Source: Neoceratodus forsteri (taxonomy: Eukaryota > Chordata > Ceratodontiformes > Ceratodontidae). Taken from it: a stretch of DNA of 64,000 nt. Below the pieces are notes generated by a model, which was not told where the DNA came from, ran no database searches, and saw nothing but the letters and a program-made list of their open reading frames with translations. Below, in pieces: positions 30,131-41,929 of the stretch; position 1 is the first letter of the stretch; the number at the start of each line of letters is the position of its first letter. The DNA lies in the NCBI GenBank assembly GCA_016271365.2, contig CM028130.1, positions 468,071,501 through 468,135,500 on the forward strand, read 5' to 3'. The position numbers were made by a program, and so were the translations under genes.

Positions 30131-33100
30131 TAAGGAATTTTTAGTAAAGTAGATAGCCATTATAAAAAGGGTCTGAGAAATAGAGCTTTCTGACTGGTTA
30201 CAAACATTCTAACAGCCTTATGTAAATATTTTAAATATTGACAAACTGGTGGGCCCCCTTCACACAGGCAGTGATTAAAAAAAATAAGTCCTGCATCCAA
30301 TGTAAATTTTCCGTAAAAGTATCATAGTTCCACAATTGCGTGCTTTTATTATCCCTCCATGATCCCGTCTCCTGTTCCACTCCCCCAACCTCCCTGTTTG
30401 CTCATTGACATTCTAGGTACAGTACTTTATGCTCCTCAAGTCAATAACTGCCAACACATAACTTGTATCTTTTTAAAAGAGTGGTCGTAAAAGTAAAAAT
30501 GTGTAGCTAATGCATCCGCAGTGAGACTGTGTGAACAGGACATTAACGCAAAGGAGATAGCATGCATCATTTTTCTCACTACCATTCTGTCACATCACAA
30601 GCTCACCTGATAGGCCTGGATCATGAGATAAATTAGATGGGCTCCGTTGACATGAGTAAGGTGGTGTAAGAGCAGCGAAAGTAGTGATGTAAAGAGGTGA
30701 AATGATACTAGTGGTTCTTAATATAAACATATAAATCAGGTTCACATGAATAGTAATAAGCTCAGTCTGCCTTCTTTGCATGACCTCTCTTTTAAAAAAT
30801 GTTATTTTTCTTCTCACCACATTCCTCATGTCACTTAATCCCAAGCAACTCATCTTGGGATCCGGGAGCAGTGGAGAAGCCACTGCAGCTCATATTAAGC
30901 AGCGAAAAAATGGATGCTTGCAACTGAACATAGTAGTACTACCAAGTCACACATTCTTAGTGTGGTCGCAAGCAGTTTCATGTGTTTGCTTCTCCTATCC
31001 CTCCTTAGAATAGAAACCATAACCTGAGGTCTAATTTAAGCTCTGGGAGCATCAGAGAGTAGAGCCAATGCATCAGTGACAAACAGTGGAAAAAGTGGTA
31101 CAGTAACATGAGTTTAAAAAGCTGCCATTGTCTGACGGGATAATAAAGTAGCCATTGTCACAGTAACTGCCACACTCACATGCTACACTGACCAAGACAG
31201 CACCATTGCAGAAATTATTTCATCACATTTTTGACTGTAGAGTAAAACTAAATCAACAAAGCATGAAGTTACTACAGCCAAAACATGAAGGCCTACCCAC
31301 ACTATGTATGCAATGAGGTGCTCCCCTGACTTATATGAATACTGAAGTTAATCAACCCCTAGTGGCAATATGACAGCCAGCTAGGCATCATGCCTCATCA
31401 CCCCACAGAGGGTAATGAACTATAAGAGTAACATAATCCTGTCCACACATTTTTGCTTAATTTATTAACAAGAACAGACACAGAAATCCAAAGATTGTTT
31501 TCAACTGTTACCTACTATCACTAGGAAGCAGAGCAGACTGACAAGGGTCAAACTTAATCAGACTGATGACTGTGAGATAAAAAAAAATCAAGGCCTCCAG
31601 GTTAGCAGTTCAAAGACTCATCCCACAGTGCACAACTACCTCCACATTGTAATAAACTGTCTGTCATAAGAGCCGTGTAACTGCTTATGCATCGTATAAA
31701 TGACTGTGTGTTGTGGGAGTGGGGGGTGGGGGTTGGTTTACTCTTTAATAAAGTAAAAAAGTAAATATTTCGAACACTTTTTTAGGCCACATAAACCAAT
31801 CAGTTAATAGAAAGGAAAAAATGATGCAAATAAATCTATGAACTATTTCAATGAACTATTAAATAACTACTGCTTTTGTAAGAGATCAATAAATGTGCCA
31901 CAATGAATGTGTTAGTAGAAGAATTCGAGGCACAGGCAAAAAATGTCAACTCTGTGTGTCATCTGAATACGTCTTGGATTAGCATACAGGGCATCCTGTG
32001 CCTTTTCTTGCTGCTTAGCCAGTAAATAGGTGAAACTCTATCAATCCTCTCAATCAACTCTTATGAAGGTTTAAAAAATGTATTTAAGCACACAAAATAG
32101 ATCAAAGTGTAGTCTGTACAGTAGCATCACATACCTCTATTACTACATTGCCAAGACAACACTCTCCCCCCCCCACCACACGTAAAACCACTATCTACAG
32201 GGGAAAAGATTTGGCAATAAAAATAAAAACAGTGACAGTTAACAGAATGCACTTTCATCACATCGGTGTATCCAGCTAATGACTAATAGTTTGAAACAGT
32301 TGTGGGCCATATTTCTCACAATGCTGCATCATTAAAAAAGGTGAAATATCTTTCATAATATTATACTTACTGTGGTCCCAAAAAATAACTCAGTCATCAA
32401 TCGCAATTGTATTCAAGGTCGTGAATTGCTAACACTGTCCCATTTGAGTAACAAAAGTAAACAATTATTATAGAGTTTATTAAGTAAACAAAACCAATGG
32501 CATGTGTAAGCAGAATGTAAATATGGCCTTAAAAAATATAATAACCATTCTTCTCACCCACCACTTCCCTGGTCTCCACAGAAACAGCATTGAGACCCAA
32601 TAAAGAGCGAGCGTGCACACCACAGTAAGATTCGGCCAATAAGATCTTTTCATAAATAAACATGACATATACAGGTTGCCATGAAACAGACAGCAATACC
32701 ATTGGCCACAAAAGCACTGTTGCTAGGCAACATGACCGTATACCAAGTCGTGTTACCGAAAACAGAAATAAAAAAAAAACATTTCTCGCAATAGTTTCAG
32801 TTAATGTTGATGTCATCCAAGGATTGTGCTTAAATGGATCAGCACACAAACGAAGGCGTCAGGTACGATTTATTTATCTGAAATGACACTACTATTCTAA
32901 CTTTGACCTCTACTTACTAACGCTTTGACACAGTGATATATTAAAAGAACCTGAAAAAAAACATTTTACTACTATCACAGCAAACTGTCCCGCTATGTTA
33001 ACAATTAGTCTACCACTTTCTATTACCAGCGATACTGCACGAAAATGATAGAAATTAGCAATTAGTGACAGTGTCTCCTACAATACCATCGCCTAGGTAA

Positions 33101-33227
33101 CACACTCTCTGCTGGACCTCAACACCGCGGAAGGACTATTTGACAAAAAACAACAGTAAGAGTACACAAAACACTTAATTAAACTTAACATTACAGAAAA
33201 ATAATATTTCTGCCAATACCATAATAG
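30131..33227. other. AT-rich non-coding stretch with fragments of small elements
   Basis: No supported gene over ~3 kb. 30168-30240 is a left-end fragment of the gggtctgagaaat family. Short ORFs here show no domain on either strand. Confidence 0.5.
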
Positions 33228-33372
33228 CAATAAGGTATTTCTTAGGGTTATGTTAATGTCCTGTTAATCACACCCTGGGGGCATGTGGCATTCGGCTGCA
33301 CCTCGTGCCACATTACACCCCCCAGGGTGTGATTAACAGGACATTAACATAACCCTAAGAAATACCTTACTG
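33228..33372. mobile_element. 145-bp near-perfect hairpin element
   Basis: Left arm caataaggtatttcttaggg through taatcacaccctgggggcat; right arm is its near-exact reverse complement ending agaaataccttactg. Arms are ~63 bp around a ~19-bp centre (ttcggctgcacctcg). The left arm alone also occurs at 21405-21465. No coding capacity; a MITE-like foldback. Confidence 0.88.
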
Positions 33373-34280
33373 CTGAAGTAGCAGTGGTAACAACATTCTT
33401 ACCTTGTTGATGCGTGGTGTATAGATTCAAGTGTAAGTAATCCAAAGTGGAAATTAAAAAATAAAATGCCTGTAAAACACAAATAACAAAAAAATGCCAT
33501 AAAAAAATCCCAAGGTTTTGACTTCCAGATTGCAATCCACTAATGCATAGGTCAAGTAAAACTCCACATGCCAAGAAAAGGTAAAAGTTGTGACTCTTGA
33601 AGGTTGTAATCCAAGAAAGCCTACATAAAGGTAAACTCCATTTGACTCTGAGACCCATAAAAAGATGAATCCAGCAAGGACCCTAATACAAAATCATCAA
33701 CCCAAAGAAAATGCCCCAAATCCAGCCAAGAAGATGATTCCACCGATGGCGTCCTCCATTTCGTCGACCTTCCAAGATGTCTGCTCCCACAGCAGGTGCC
33801 CACGAAGAACCCATCTTTAAGATGATGTCCAAGCTCTGCAGCTGGTCCTGGCATCACACCTCTGAATGCTGACTCCATTGATGCCATCTCTGAGGTCCTC
33901 CCAGGCTGAAGTAGGCTACACCATGCTGCACTGAAATTCCAGATGCAGCCCAAGATGTTCATTCCTCGACGGCTCCCGCCCAACTGACTCTGAAACTGTG
34001 CCAGCAATGGAAGTCCCACCCACTAACAATGACAGCCAATCAGAATGCACACTGACACAACGTAATGCAACCAATCAAAGTAAGGCATCACACCCAGCCA
34101 ATGAATCACATTTTACAACCACAAACCCATTCATAAAAAACAGTCACTCAAAGGCAGCAGTATACAAAAAAAAGACGGTTAAAAATATAACCCCCCCAAC
34201 TTAAGTATTTTTTTTTTTAAAGTACAGACACTTTTCATGAAACACGACAACAACAGTATGCAGGCCTATTGCATAAAACA
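33373..34280. other. Non-coding stretch, nothing assigned
   Basis: Mixed composition with a moderately GC-rich middle (33.65-34.0 kb). Overlapping short ORFs on both strands lack domains. Confidence 0.4.
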
Positions 34281-34450
34281 AATACCTGATGGCCTGTAGT
34301 TTAATACACAATTTATTGGAACTTGCAGAAATTGCCCTCCATGTACATCACTCGTGGCTATGCTACGCTACACCACTCATGAGTTCATCCAAGGTCAATT
34401 TCTGCTCATTCTGATAAATCATATATCAAACTACAAGCCATCAGGTATCA
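34281..34450. mobile_element. 170-bp foldback element
   Basis: aatacctgatggcctgtagttta at the left pairs with aaactacaagccatcaggtat at the right. Internal arms gcagaaattg and caatttctgc extend the pairing to about 58 bp. Non-coding. Confidence 0.85.
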
Positions 34451-34875
34451 CCTATATATATATTATAGGGTTGTGGTAGCACCCCTATAGTTAGGGTTGT
34501 ACCACGACTTAATGTTAAAGTCCAATTTTTGCACCTTAATAACTTTGGCATTCTTTGATTAAATAGCTCAATTTGGCATGTTCAGTAATTCTGACAGTGT
34601 CTCAAAACATAATAAGTTTCTTAACAGCATCATGTATGATTTTTGAGATATGGAGTGGTAAAAAAGTGCAAAATTGCCACTTTTTTCCTATGCTTAACAT
34701 GGGATTTCTTGCTCTCATCCACAGCCCAGACAAAATTAGAATTTTCCTGAAATTTTTAGGGATGATGGGGTCTGTGCCAAGGGTGTTCCTTTGGATAGTT
34801 TGGTGAAAAGATATCTCACAATTTAAAATTTTTTGTGATAGCGGCTAGACAGGCAGGTTAATGAAAACCGTTCAA
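34451..34875. other. AT-rich non-coding stretch
   Basis: No gene or repeat ends recognised. Confidence 0.4.
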
Positions 34876-34886
34876 ACTGTTATTAG

Positions 34887-35507
34887 TGCAGCCGGCCCGG
34901 TGGCGCTGAGGACTGAGGCGCTGGATGCCTTACCTTGCGCCACACCAGCGACCCGTGTTCTGGAATGAGTACAGACCGCCAGGGGTCGGCCGGGGAAGAG
35001 AAGGATCGAGTGTCCGACGGCTGCTCTCCATCACTGGGTGGGTCAACCTGCAAGCTCCCGCTGCAATATCGCCTCCTGGGGGAGCTCGGGAGGTAGGTGC
35101 GGTAGAGGGAGGTAGCAGCGTTGGTTCCGGGACAGACATTGGCAGAGGGGCAGAGCAGGAGGTGTGTCTCATCGTGCCTCCTTTCTCATTGGCCCTCACT
35201 GCACGCCGGCTGAGGGAAGGAAAAACCGAGGAAAAACACCCTCTCCTCACCTAGGTGATGACTCCTCACTGCAAGCCGTCGGATCTTCGGGGCAGACTCC
35301 GCTGCACAGGAGTCCATAAATCAATGGTCGGGGGAGTAGGTGGCTCCCTCCACCCCACCAGGGGGTAATCCAGTATCAAGGTCATATATATGGACCAAGG
35401 TGCTCTAGGGGAAGACTCCAATGTGATGATGGGCTGCGCAACAGAGGAAGTCCGATTGAGTGGTGAAAGGGGGCAGTAGGAGGGATAAAATACTAAGTAA
35501 AAAAAAA
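34887..35507 (+). mobile_element. 621-bp tRNA-derived SINE with target-site duplication
   Basis: Flanked by actgttattag (34876-34886) and actgttatcag (35508-35518), an 11-bp duplication with one mismatch. The head resembles a tRNA: ggcccggtggcgctgagg matches an A box and gtgttctggaatg is a weak B box. The long GC-rich body has an open frame of 109 codons without domains, probably by chance. It ends taaaatactaagtaaaaaaaa, an A-rich tail. These marks indicate LINE-mediated retrotransposition. At 621 bp it is longer than most SINEs; a fused body or an unrelated retrocopy is possible. Confidence 0.75.
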
Positions 35508-35518
35508 ACTGTTATCAG

Positions 35519-36180
35519 ATATGGATTTGCTCAGAGAAATACCATTCATGCTGTCAGCCATCTTGTTCTTTTTTTCTCCATTTGAAAACTGCTTTTCAAC
35601 ATAAATACTGCTTGGCAATTAATGAACAAGACCTGTATTTAGGTCTTCCTTACATGCTTTGTTCATTTTTTGTCTTATTATGTTGTTCTACTACAATGTA
35701 ATGATCAAATGTTTGTTTTTGTGGGGAGAATCATTTCATCCATCACTCACTAAAGTAAGGATAGTTGGAACGGTAAATAACCATTCAGACATTTTAATCG
35801 TTCAAACTTTACTGTTTGATCTGAAAAGATTTCGAACAATAAAGTTCAATAATACATCGAATGATTCTTCCACAAAAACACACATTTGCTCATTACATTG
35901 CAGTAGAAGTTGATGCAAAATATAAAATACAGCCCCCCCCACTGAGTTCTGTCCCATAGTCTGATTTTTCCCCTGGTATCTAGTGGCACCCCCAACCCCG
36001 TCCCTGTAATCTTCTTTATGTTGGTGACTGCTTTTGACTGCTGTATGAGGCTAGAGGCTGAACAGATCGCTGTCCCCCAAAACAATTCACTTCACCTCAC
36101 TTCGCCTTGTTTTTCAGCTCCAAAGGTGAATTTTGCAGTGATTCATGGGATTTCAGGTCACATGGGCTCTATAGTGTCGT
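35519..36180. other. AT-rich stretch upstream of the hAT remnant
   Basis: No domain-bearing ORF; may include the 5' part of the hAT element. Confidence 0.4.
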
Positions 36181-36189
36181 GGTAACAAT

Positions 36190-37563
36190 CTTCCAGGAAT
36201 TCGACAGCATGCAATGATTGTTATGTGCAATGTGACCTGTTCTCACACTGGTGAAAACATGTTGGATGTGGTACTGACTGAAACTGACAAGTGGCTGAAC
36301 CCCCTGTCCCTGAGAGCTGGTTTCATAGCAAGTGACAATGGGTCAAATATGGTGAAATGCATCACGGATGGTGGCTTTTTTCAGGTTCCATGCATGGCCC
36401 ATTGTTTAAATCTTGTGGTGCAGGAGTTTCTGCAGCACACTGATGTAAAAGAAATGCTGACAGTTGCACACCATATCTGTTCTCACTTTTCATGATCTGC
36501 AAAGGCCCGTGACCAGCTTCGGCAGTTGCAGATGCGAAACAGCCTCCTTCAGCACCGCTTGAAGCTGGAAGTTGTCACCCTGTGGAACTGCACTTTATAC
36601 ATGGCAGAGAGGTTGTATGAACAATACAAAGTCATCGCAGAATATCTTGCGTAATGCACACTAGCCATGACAGTTCCGAGGCCTCCATGTCTATGATGAC
36701 TGAACATTGGTACCTCATGGACTCTGTAATAACAGTTTTGTGGCCTTTTGAACATGCCACACAGGCAGTGAGTGGCGAGTCTGCCTCCATTAGCCAATCA
36801 ACTCCACTGCTGTGGGTGCTGAGGCAGACACTGGTGAATGCTTAGCATGCCATTGATGTTGCCAGAGACCGTGGTAGCAGTGTGTTGCTTAAACACATGC
36901 TGACAATATTCAATCAGAATCATCACATTTTGAGCATTCAGTGTAGTGACAGCTTTGCCATAGCAACAATGCTGGACCCACGATACAAATGTGGAACTGC
37001 CTCAGTACTGGAAGGAGGGCCTGAACAGGCACAAAATGTCAGTGGGCAACTGGTGCACTTGGTTCACGGGGCACAGAAGTCATGTGCCAAGGTCAGCAAA
37101 CCTCAGCAGCATAATACGGCTGAGAGTGCACCTGGAGGAGCATCAAGCATATCCTGCAAGGGGTAGGGGACTGCAGTTCCAGGTGGTCTGTCATCCAAAG
37201 TGGTTGGCATCAACCCACTTTGGGAGGCTTTGTCCCAAGTGGGGATTTGAGAAATAAATGATTCTGGAGAACAAGATGATGCATCAACCACTGGATTAAG
37301 TGCGGCACAGAGAATGGTTGAGTCATATTTGTCTGAAAACAGGCATCTGTCAATAACTGATGGTCCTGTTTTGTACTGGAGTGGAAAGATCAGTGAATAG
37401 CCAGAGCTGGCTGCAGTGGCACTGAAGTACCTCACATGCCCACCCTCCAGTGTAAGTGTTGAGAGAGTATTCAGCTCAGCAGGTGCAATAGTTATGGATC
37501 ATCAGACAAGCCTCTCTCTTGCAAATGTTAGTTTGCTAACATTCATAAAAATGAATGAGAGGC
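36190..37563 (+). pseudogene. hAT-superfamily transposase, decayed
   Basis: In order: NPLSLRAGFIASDNGSNMVK and VPCMAHCLNLVVQEFLQHTD (hAT RNase H-like core start), YLMDSVITVLWPFEHATQAV (helical insertion), SFAIATMLDPRYKCG (LDPRYK block), and VALKYLTCPPSSVSVERVFS with SAGAIVMDHQTSLS (C-terminal dimerisation domain). This is the domain order of ZBED-like hAT transposases, which cut and paste DNA using an RNase H-fold. Stops and frameshifts occur repeatedly between 36495 and 37415. No N-terminal BED zinc finger is visible. Terminal inverted repeats were not found. Confidence 0.87.
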
Positions 37564-37805
37564 ACATACCAGCACAGTCTGCAACCTCAGTATTTGCACC
37601 CCGGCCTAGTCCTGGTGGTTTTGGTGATGTAGAAATTTACCATCCTGGTGGCACTGGCAGTGGCAGCATTAAACGGCCTACCACTGACGTAGATGATGAC
37701 ACAATGGAGAAAGAATTTCCCAGTGGTCAGACTTCAGATATAGATGGCTGTGAGGGCAGCTTTCTTTATGAAGATGATGATGTGGGTAATGTTGGCAGGT
37801 TTTAA
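37564..37805 (+). CDS. Extension of the hAT frame into a Gly/Pro/Asp-rich tail
   Basis: The dimerisation-domain frame stays open beyond its usual end. It adds a tail with SVFAPRPSPGGFGDVEIYHP, DVDDDTMEKE and an acidic end, YEDDDVGNVGRF, before a stop at 37803-37805. The tail is low in order and has no known domain. It may be a natural tail of this transposase or a later addition. The uninterrupted frame here contrasts with the broken frame upstream. Confidence 0.35.
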
Positions 37806-37860
37806 CTGAAGTTGTTAAAAGGCTGTGACATTTGCTGTATGATACATGTTTGCTTTTTCG

Positions 37861-38050
37861 TGACTTTGTGTGCCCTCCTGGACCACCACCACCACCAGGA
37901 CTGATGTTAGCGACTGCCACCACAGAGAATGACTTTGTCTGCCCCCCTAGACCACCAACACCAGAACCGATGTTAGCCCCTGCCACCACAGAGAATGACT
38001 TAGTGTTCCCCCCGGACCACCACCACCATCACTGTTAGCCACTGCCACCA
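37861..38050 (+). repeat. Three tandem 66-69-bp repeats, Pro-rich when translated
   Basis: Copies start at 37861, 37930 and 37996 with tgacttngtgtnccc, continue through a ccaccacca-rich middle and gatgttagcn, and end ctgccaccacagagaa. The frame across them is open and Pro/His-rich. This looks like a minisatellite rather than a protein domain. Confidence 0.8.
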
Positions 38051-39662
38051 CCACCAGATGAAGGAAGATGTCACAGGGAATGTCATCATGTGTCACAGCT
38101 ATCACCACCAGCACCCACCACCAGTGTCATTCTGACAATGTTTCCCCATTACATTGACCATGCCAAGGCAAAGGGAGTCAAACAGGAGACCACATCCAGC
38201 AGCCACAGGCATGAGGCATCGTAATATTAAAATTATAAAGTGAGTATGTGTACCAATGTTTTTAATGCTATTTAACTTCCTTTAGCTGTATGTTTTGTTT
38301 TCTGTTGCTTTTCTGAGCTGCAGTGGTCAAACACATACAGTAAACTTATTTTGCTTTTTTACAGGTTACCAAAAAACAACTCTCCTTCACTGAAAGTCAG
38401 TATCAATGGTACTGCAGCAGTACTGTACACAGGAACCTATGGAATATCCATTTCAAATCCATACTGGTAAGTATTAAGATTTTATTTCATCTGTTCAATT
38501 TTTTTTTAAAAGAGTGCAACAAATACGACTGAGGAGGATTCATAAACTAGGTGATATGTGTACGTCGCCAAAACTATTTCTGCAAGATATCATGCACTGT
38601 ATTCCGAACTTGCAGCTGTGCAGCCATGACAGTGTTGAAAAAGTTGCATACAGGGTGTGTTACTTGACAAGATGTGGTTTTGAAATGTAACTTGAGTTAA
38701 GATTGAGAACCAGGAACACTGGCACATTGTATTTGTTACACAGCCTAACAAAGCTCTTGTTACTGGAAACGTGCCCACGTTTCACCACAAACTGACCATT
38801 ATAACATAAAGAAACATTTGGAAAGCTGCCAGACATTCAGTATAATGAAGCACACCCCTGTGCTCTCCCTGGCATAATGTCATAATGTTGCTGAGCACGG
38901 GGGGCAGAACTTGGGTGGCTTTTCAGAAGGGGAAGTCCTCCGTGACCCGCTTTAATGAAATTATGAGCGTTTTTGCCAGAAAAGTATTGCACTATGTAAG
39001 GACGTGTGCAGCAAGAAAGATTCCCCTGAAAGAAAAACGCCCATATATCGGGTGCAATGCTGTAAGCTGGTGAATCACCTTAATGTCTATTTCACAGACA
39101 AAATATTTATGGAGCCCTAGTAATGTTTACTTTGTAATGGGACTCGTAATTTAAAGTGTTTCGCAAAAAGCATGACTGAGCAGTGCAAGTATACTGTGCT
39201 AAACTGCATTTGTACCGTCAGTGTTCTTTCCTGTGTGTGCATACATTGCCCAGCTTCATGCAAATATATATATGTGTGACTTGTTGCAGTATCTCAAGAA
39301 TAAAGATAACAAAGAATACATGAAGTATATTTTATTTCTACCATCAGCACCAGCGGAGTAAGTGATATGATATTTTTTCACAGGTATCGGGTCACTGTGC
39401 ACCTCAGTCACTCACAATGTATACATGGCTTACAGGAGATCATAGCACAAAAAGCACATGCTCTCCTAAAAGTCATGAGTGCAGTATGTGACTAAGGTGC
39501 ACTCTGGCCAGACACCTCTGAAAAAGTTTCGTATCACTTAGTACACTGATGATGATGGTGACAATAAAATATACGTTATTCTGCTCGCTATTCTTTCTAC
39601 CATAAACACTACAACAAGTCAAAATATATGTTTGCAAGAAGCTGCACAATATCTGATATCAA

Positions 39663-39665
<3 letters not shown>
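38051..39665. other. Non-coding stretch, nothing firmly assigned
   Basis: Contains a 62-codon ORF at 38885 (GGRTWVAFQKGKSSVTRFNE) that I cannot assign. No repeat ends recognised. Confidence 0.4.

Positions 39666-39697
<32 letters not shown>
39666..39697. repeat. (AC)n microsatellite
   Basis: 16 uninterrupted dinucleotide units. Confidence 0.98.
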
Positions 39698-39700
<3 letters not shown>

Positions 39701-39924
39701 CAACACTGACTGCACACATGCAATTTAGCACATCATACTTGCACTGCTCACACTAGCTTTTCCACAAGCACCCCACAACAGAAAGTAAACATTACTGAAG
39801 CACTGCAGTATAACAAAAGGACAATAAGAGCATGTGTGACTGTTTATTATTAAACATAAATAAAACAAAACACTACAGCAGTGGGGGGTGTCCACAAAAA
39901 AAATACGTTAATGGGGGATTCAAT

Positions 39925-40760
39925 GGTGTTCCAGCAGCAGGTGGAGCATTGACAGTATCTGTAGCTGCTGTTGCTGGATCTGCTCCACCTGCTGCTGCAC
40001 AGCTCCCACCCTCTCGTTGCTTTCCTCAAGGGCCGCCCACACCAGTGCAGTGTCTGTTTGCTTTGCAGGCACTGTGGTGGGATCCACTGCAGCAAGAAAG
40101 CCAGGCAGTGGTGGTGGTGGTGGTGAGGGTGGTGCTGGTAGCTGTGGTGGCAGTGCTGGAGCTGCTGCTGCTGTTGCCCTCCTCCTACTGCAGCGGTGAG
40201 GCACAACACCCCCAGCACCCTCTGCCACTGCCACAGAAGGGCCAGCAGGTGGACGCCTGGCCCCTTCAGTGGCAGCCTGCTACTCCACCTTGTGGTGGTT
40301 TGCCACATGTGTGCGCTGGCCCCCAGTCCCCAAATGTGTCCCCAGGGGGCCACAGCACACCTGCATACCACATAAATGGCAAACCATAATGGTGCTGTCC
40401 CCCCCACACAGTTAAAAAACTGCCACACTGGGGAGCTGCGAGGGAGGACCAGTCACAGGAGGGGCAGATGTACTGCTGGCAGCACCGTCATTCACCTGGG
40501 GCTCCACCTGTGGCTGTGGAGGTGGTGCAAGGGGTGCAGCTGCTGGAGCCCCTGCAGCTGCTACTGGTGGTGGTGGTGGACTTGGTAGATGTGCCACCGC
40601 CAGTGGCACTTGTGGTGCTGCTGCTGCTTCCAGAGGGGGAGACGCAAGACCAAACAGTTGAGAGCAGTCCAATGACACTTGACCACCCCCACACATAAGC
40701 ATTCCCCTCTGCCCATGCCCATGGGCCACAGACTCTCCTCCCGGGTCCATTGTGCACAAC
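39925..40760 (-). pseudogene. Pro/Ala/Gln-rich coding-like stretch, unidentified
   Basis: Minus-strand frames show APPPLEAAAAPQV-like and PSPPPPPVAAAGAPAAAPLA segments (40.4-40.76 kb). At 39.92-40.23 kb comes PPQLPAPPSPPPPPLPGFLA, then a likely coiled-coil tail, ALEESNERVGAVQQQVEQIQ and QQQLQILSMLHLLLEHH, ending in a stop. A Q-rich helical C-terminus after a Pro-rich linker is seen in Myb/SANT-like accessory proteins of Harbinger transposons. The DNA-binding domain itself is not visible, so that identity is a guess. Trinucleotide-rich DNA opens several frames on both strands, so a low-complexity artefact is quite possible. Confidence 0.25.
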
Positions 40761-40799
40761 TAAGTCCTTCTCTGACTGATGCCTCAAAAGACTGCTTCA

Positions 40800-41340
40800 C
40801 ATGCACTCACAGTCTCACACACATGCACACACACACAAAACAAAACTTATAAAAAAACAAAACAAATCAGTAGCAAAAAAGAACCAAACAAACACACTAC
40901 ATAAAAATCTAAAGATTTAGTTATTAAAAAAAGCTGGGATTTTTTTTCGCAATTCGCAAGATACCACCAAACTCTCCTCTACACCCAAAATGCTTCCTCC
41001 TTCTACCACTGCAAAGGAGAAAGTGAAACTAAATGCTTTTATGGCTCACTTCCTTCCTGCTCTGCTAAAGCATGTGACTTACAATACTGTAAGCCATGTG
41101 ATGTGTGGGGGCTGCCTATATTGTTGTTACTCCACCTTACTTCACGTTAAGGCGGAATGGCAACGCAAAGTCATAATGGGAACACGAAGTGAGCACTTTG
41201 TAATGGCCACTTTGCGTAGTGTTATGATACCACGAAGTGGTCACTTTGCGTCCACCTTGTCAGTGGATTTTAAATTCGCTGCATTTCTGTTCATGAGGTG
41301 GGGTCATAAGAAGGATATAAAAGACAAAGAACCTCTGTGC
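40800..41340. other. Non-coding stretch with a short inverted motif
   Basis: Around 41140-41265 the words cacgaagtg and cactttgcgt recur in both orientations, suggesting a degenerate palindrome. No gene. Confidence 0.4.
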
Positions 41341-41535
41341 GTAAACACCGAGGCAAGGGTTACCCCAAAGGGCATTTGGCTGGGAAGCCAAGTTTCAAGA
41401 AAATACAAAATCACACATGCCCCCACAATGCAAAGCATCATGGTCTGCAGATGCAGCAGTGGTCAATTTCTGTGGTGATTTGCATATGCAGCCCATGATG
41501 CTTTGCATTGTGGGGGCATGTGTGATTTTGTATTT
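41341..41535. repeat. Hairpin built from inverted LTR-related sequence
   Basis: 41401-41449 (aaatacaaaatcacacatgc ... catggtctgca) and 41487-41535 are 49-bp inverted copies with about two mismatches. The right arm resembles 57317-57373, in the LTR-like sequence (gatttgcatat, catgatgcattgcattatgg, atttc). The flank 41341-41400, read in reverse, continues that similarity (aaacttg, atgccctttg). So the hairpin seems to be two head-to-head pieces of one LTR family. Confidence 0.7.
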
Positions 41536-41720
41536 TTTTTATAAGAAGGATATGTTGAAAATCTGGGGTCTAAATGTGTAAACATGGCAAAGTTTTGGCT
41601 ATTTATCGCAATTTTGCTACACGTGCTCATAACTTTGGAAATTTTACATATTTTGACACCAAATTTTCAGCATAGCCTTCTTATTATCCCACCTCTTGAA
41701 TGTCATAGCTGTCATTTTTT
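41536..41720. repeat. Fragment related to the 4.3-4.8 kb foldback family
   Basis: tatgttgaaaatctggggt (41549) and gacaccaaattttcagcatag (41660-41680) resemble the ends of the hairpins at 4308-4520 and 4599-4778. Confidence 0.5.
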
Positions 41721-41929
41721 AAATCCTGGTCAAAATATGTTTTCGCACCTGGGGCACGGAATTGGGTTGCAGTGGCACAGAATCATGTTTTGGTGGTGCT
41801 TTGAGGTTATGCTGACAATTTGGTTGTTGTGGTGCAACAAATACAAGCACAGGGCCCAGAGGGCACTGCACTTTTATGACAACATACATATACAGATCTA
41901 TGGAATCCTGTGACTGCTTCCCTTAATTC

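Noticed and set aside
34925..35254. 109-residue plus-strand and 106-residue minus-strand ORFs at the SINE
   Set aside because: They overlap each other inside a SINE body with target-site duplication; there is no coding signature.
40017..40698. Plus-strand Val/Leu- and Ala/Gly-rich ORFs
   Set aside because: Shadows of the Pro/Gln-rich minus-strand stretch, made of trinucleotide repeats.
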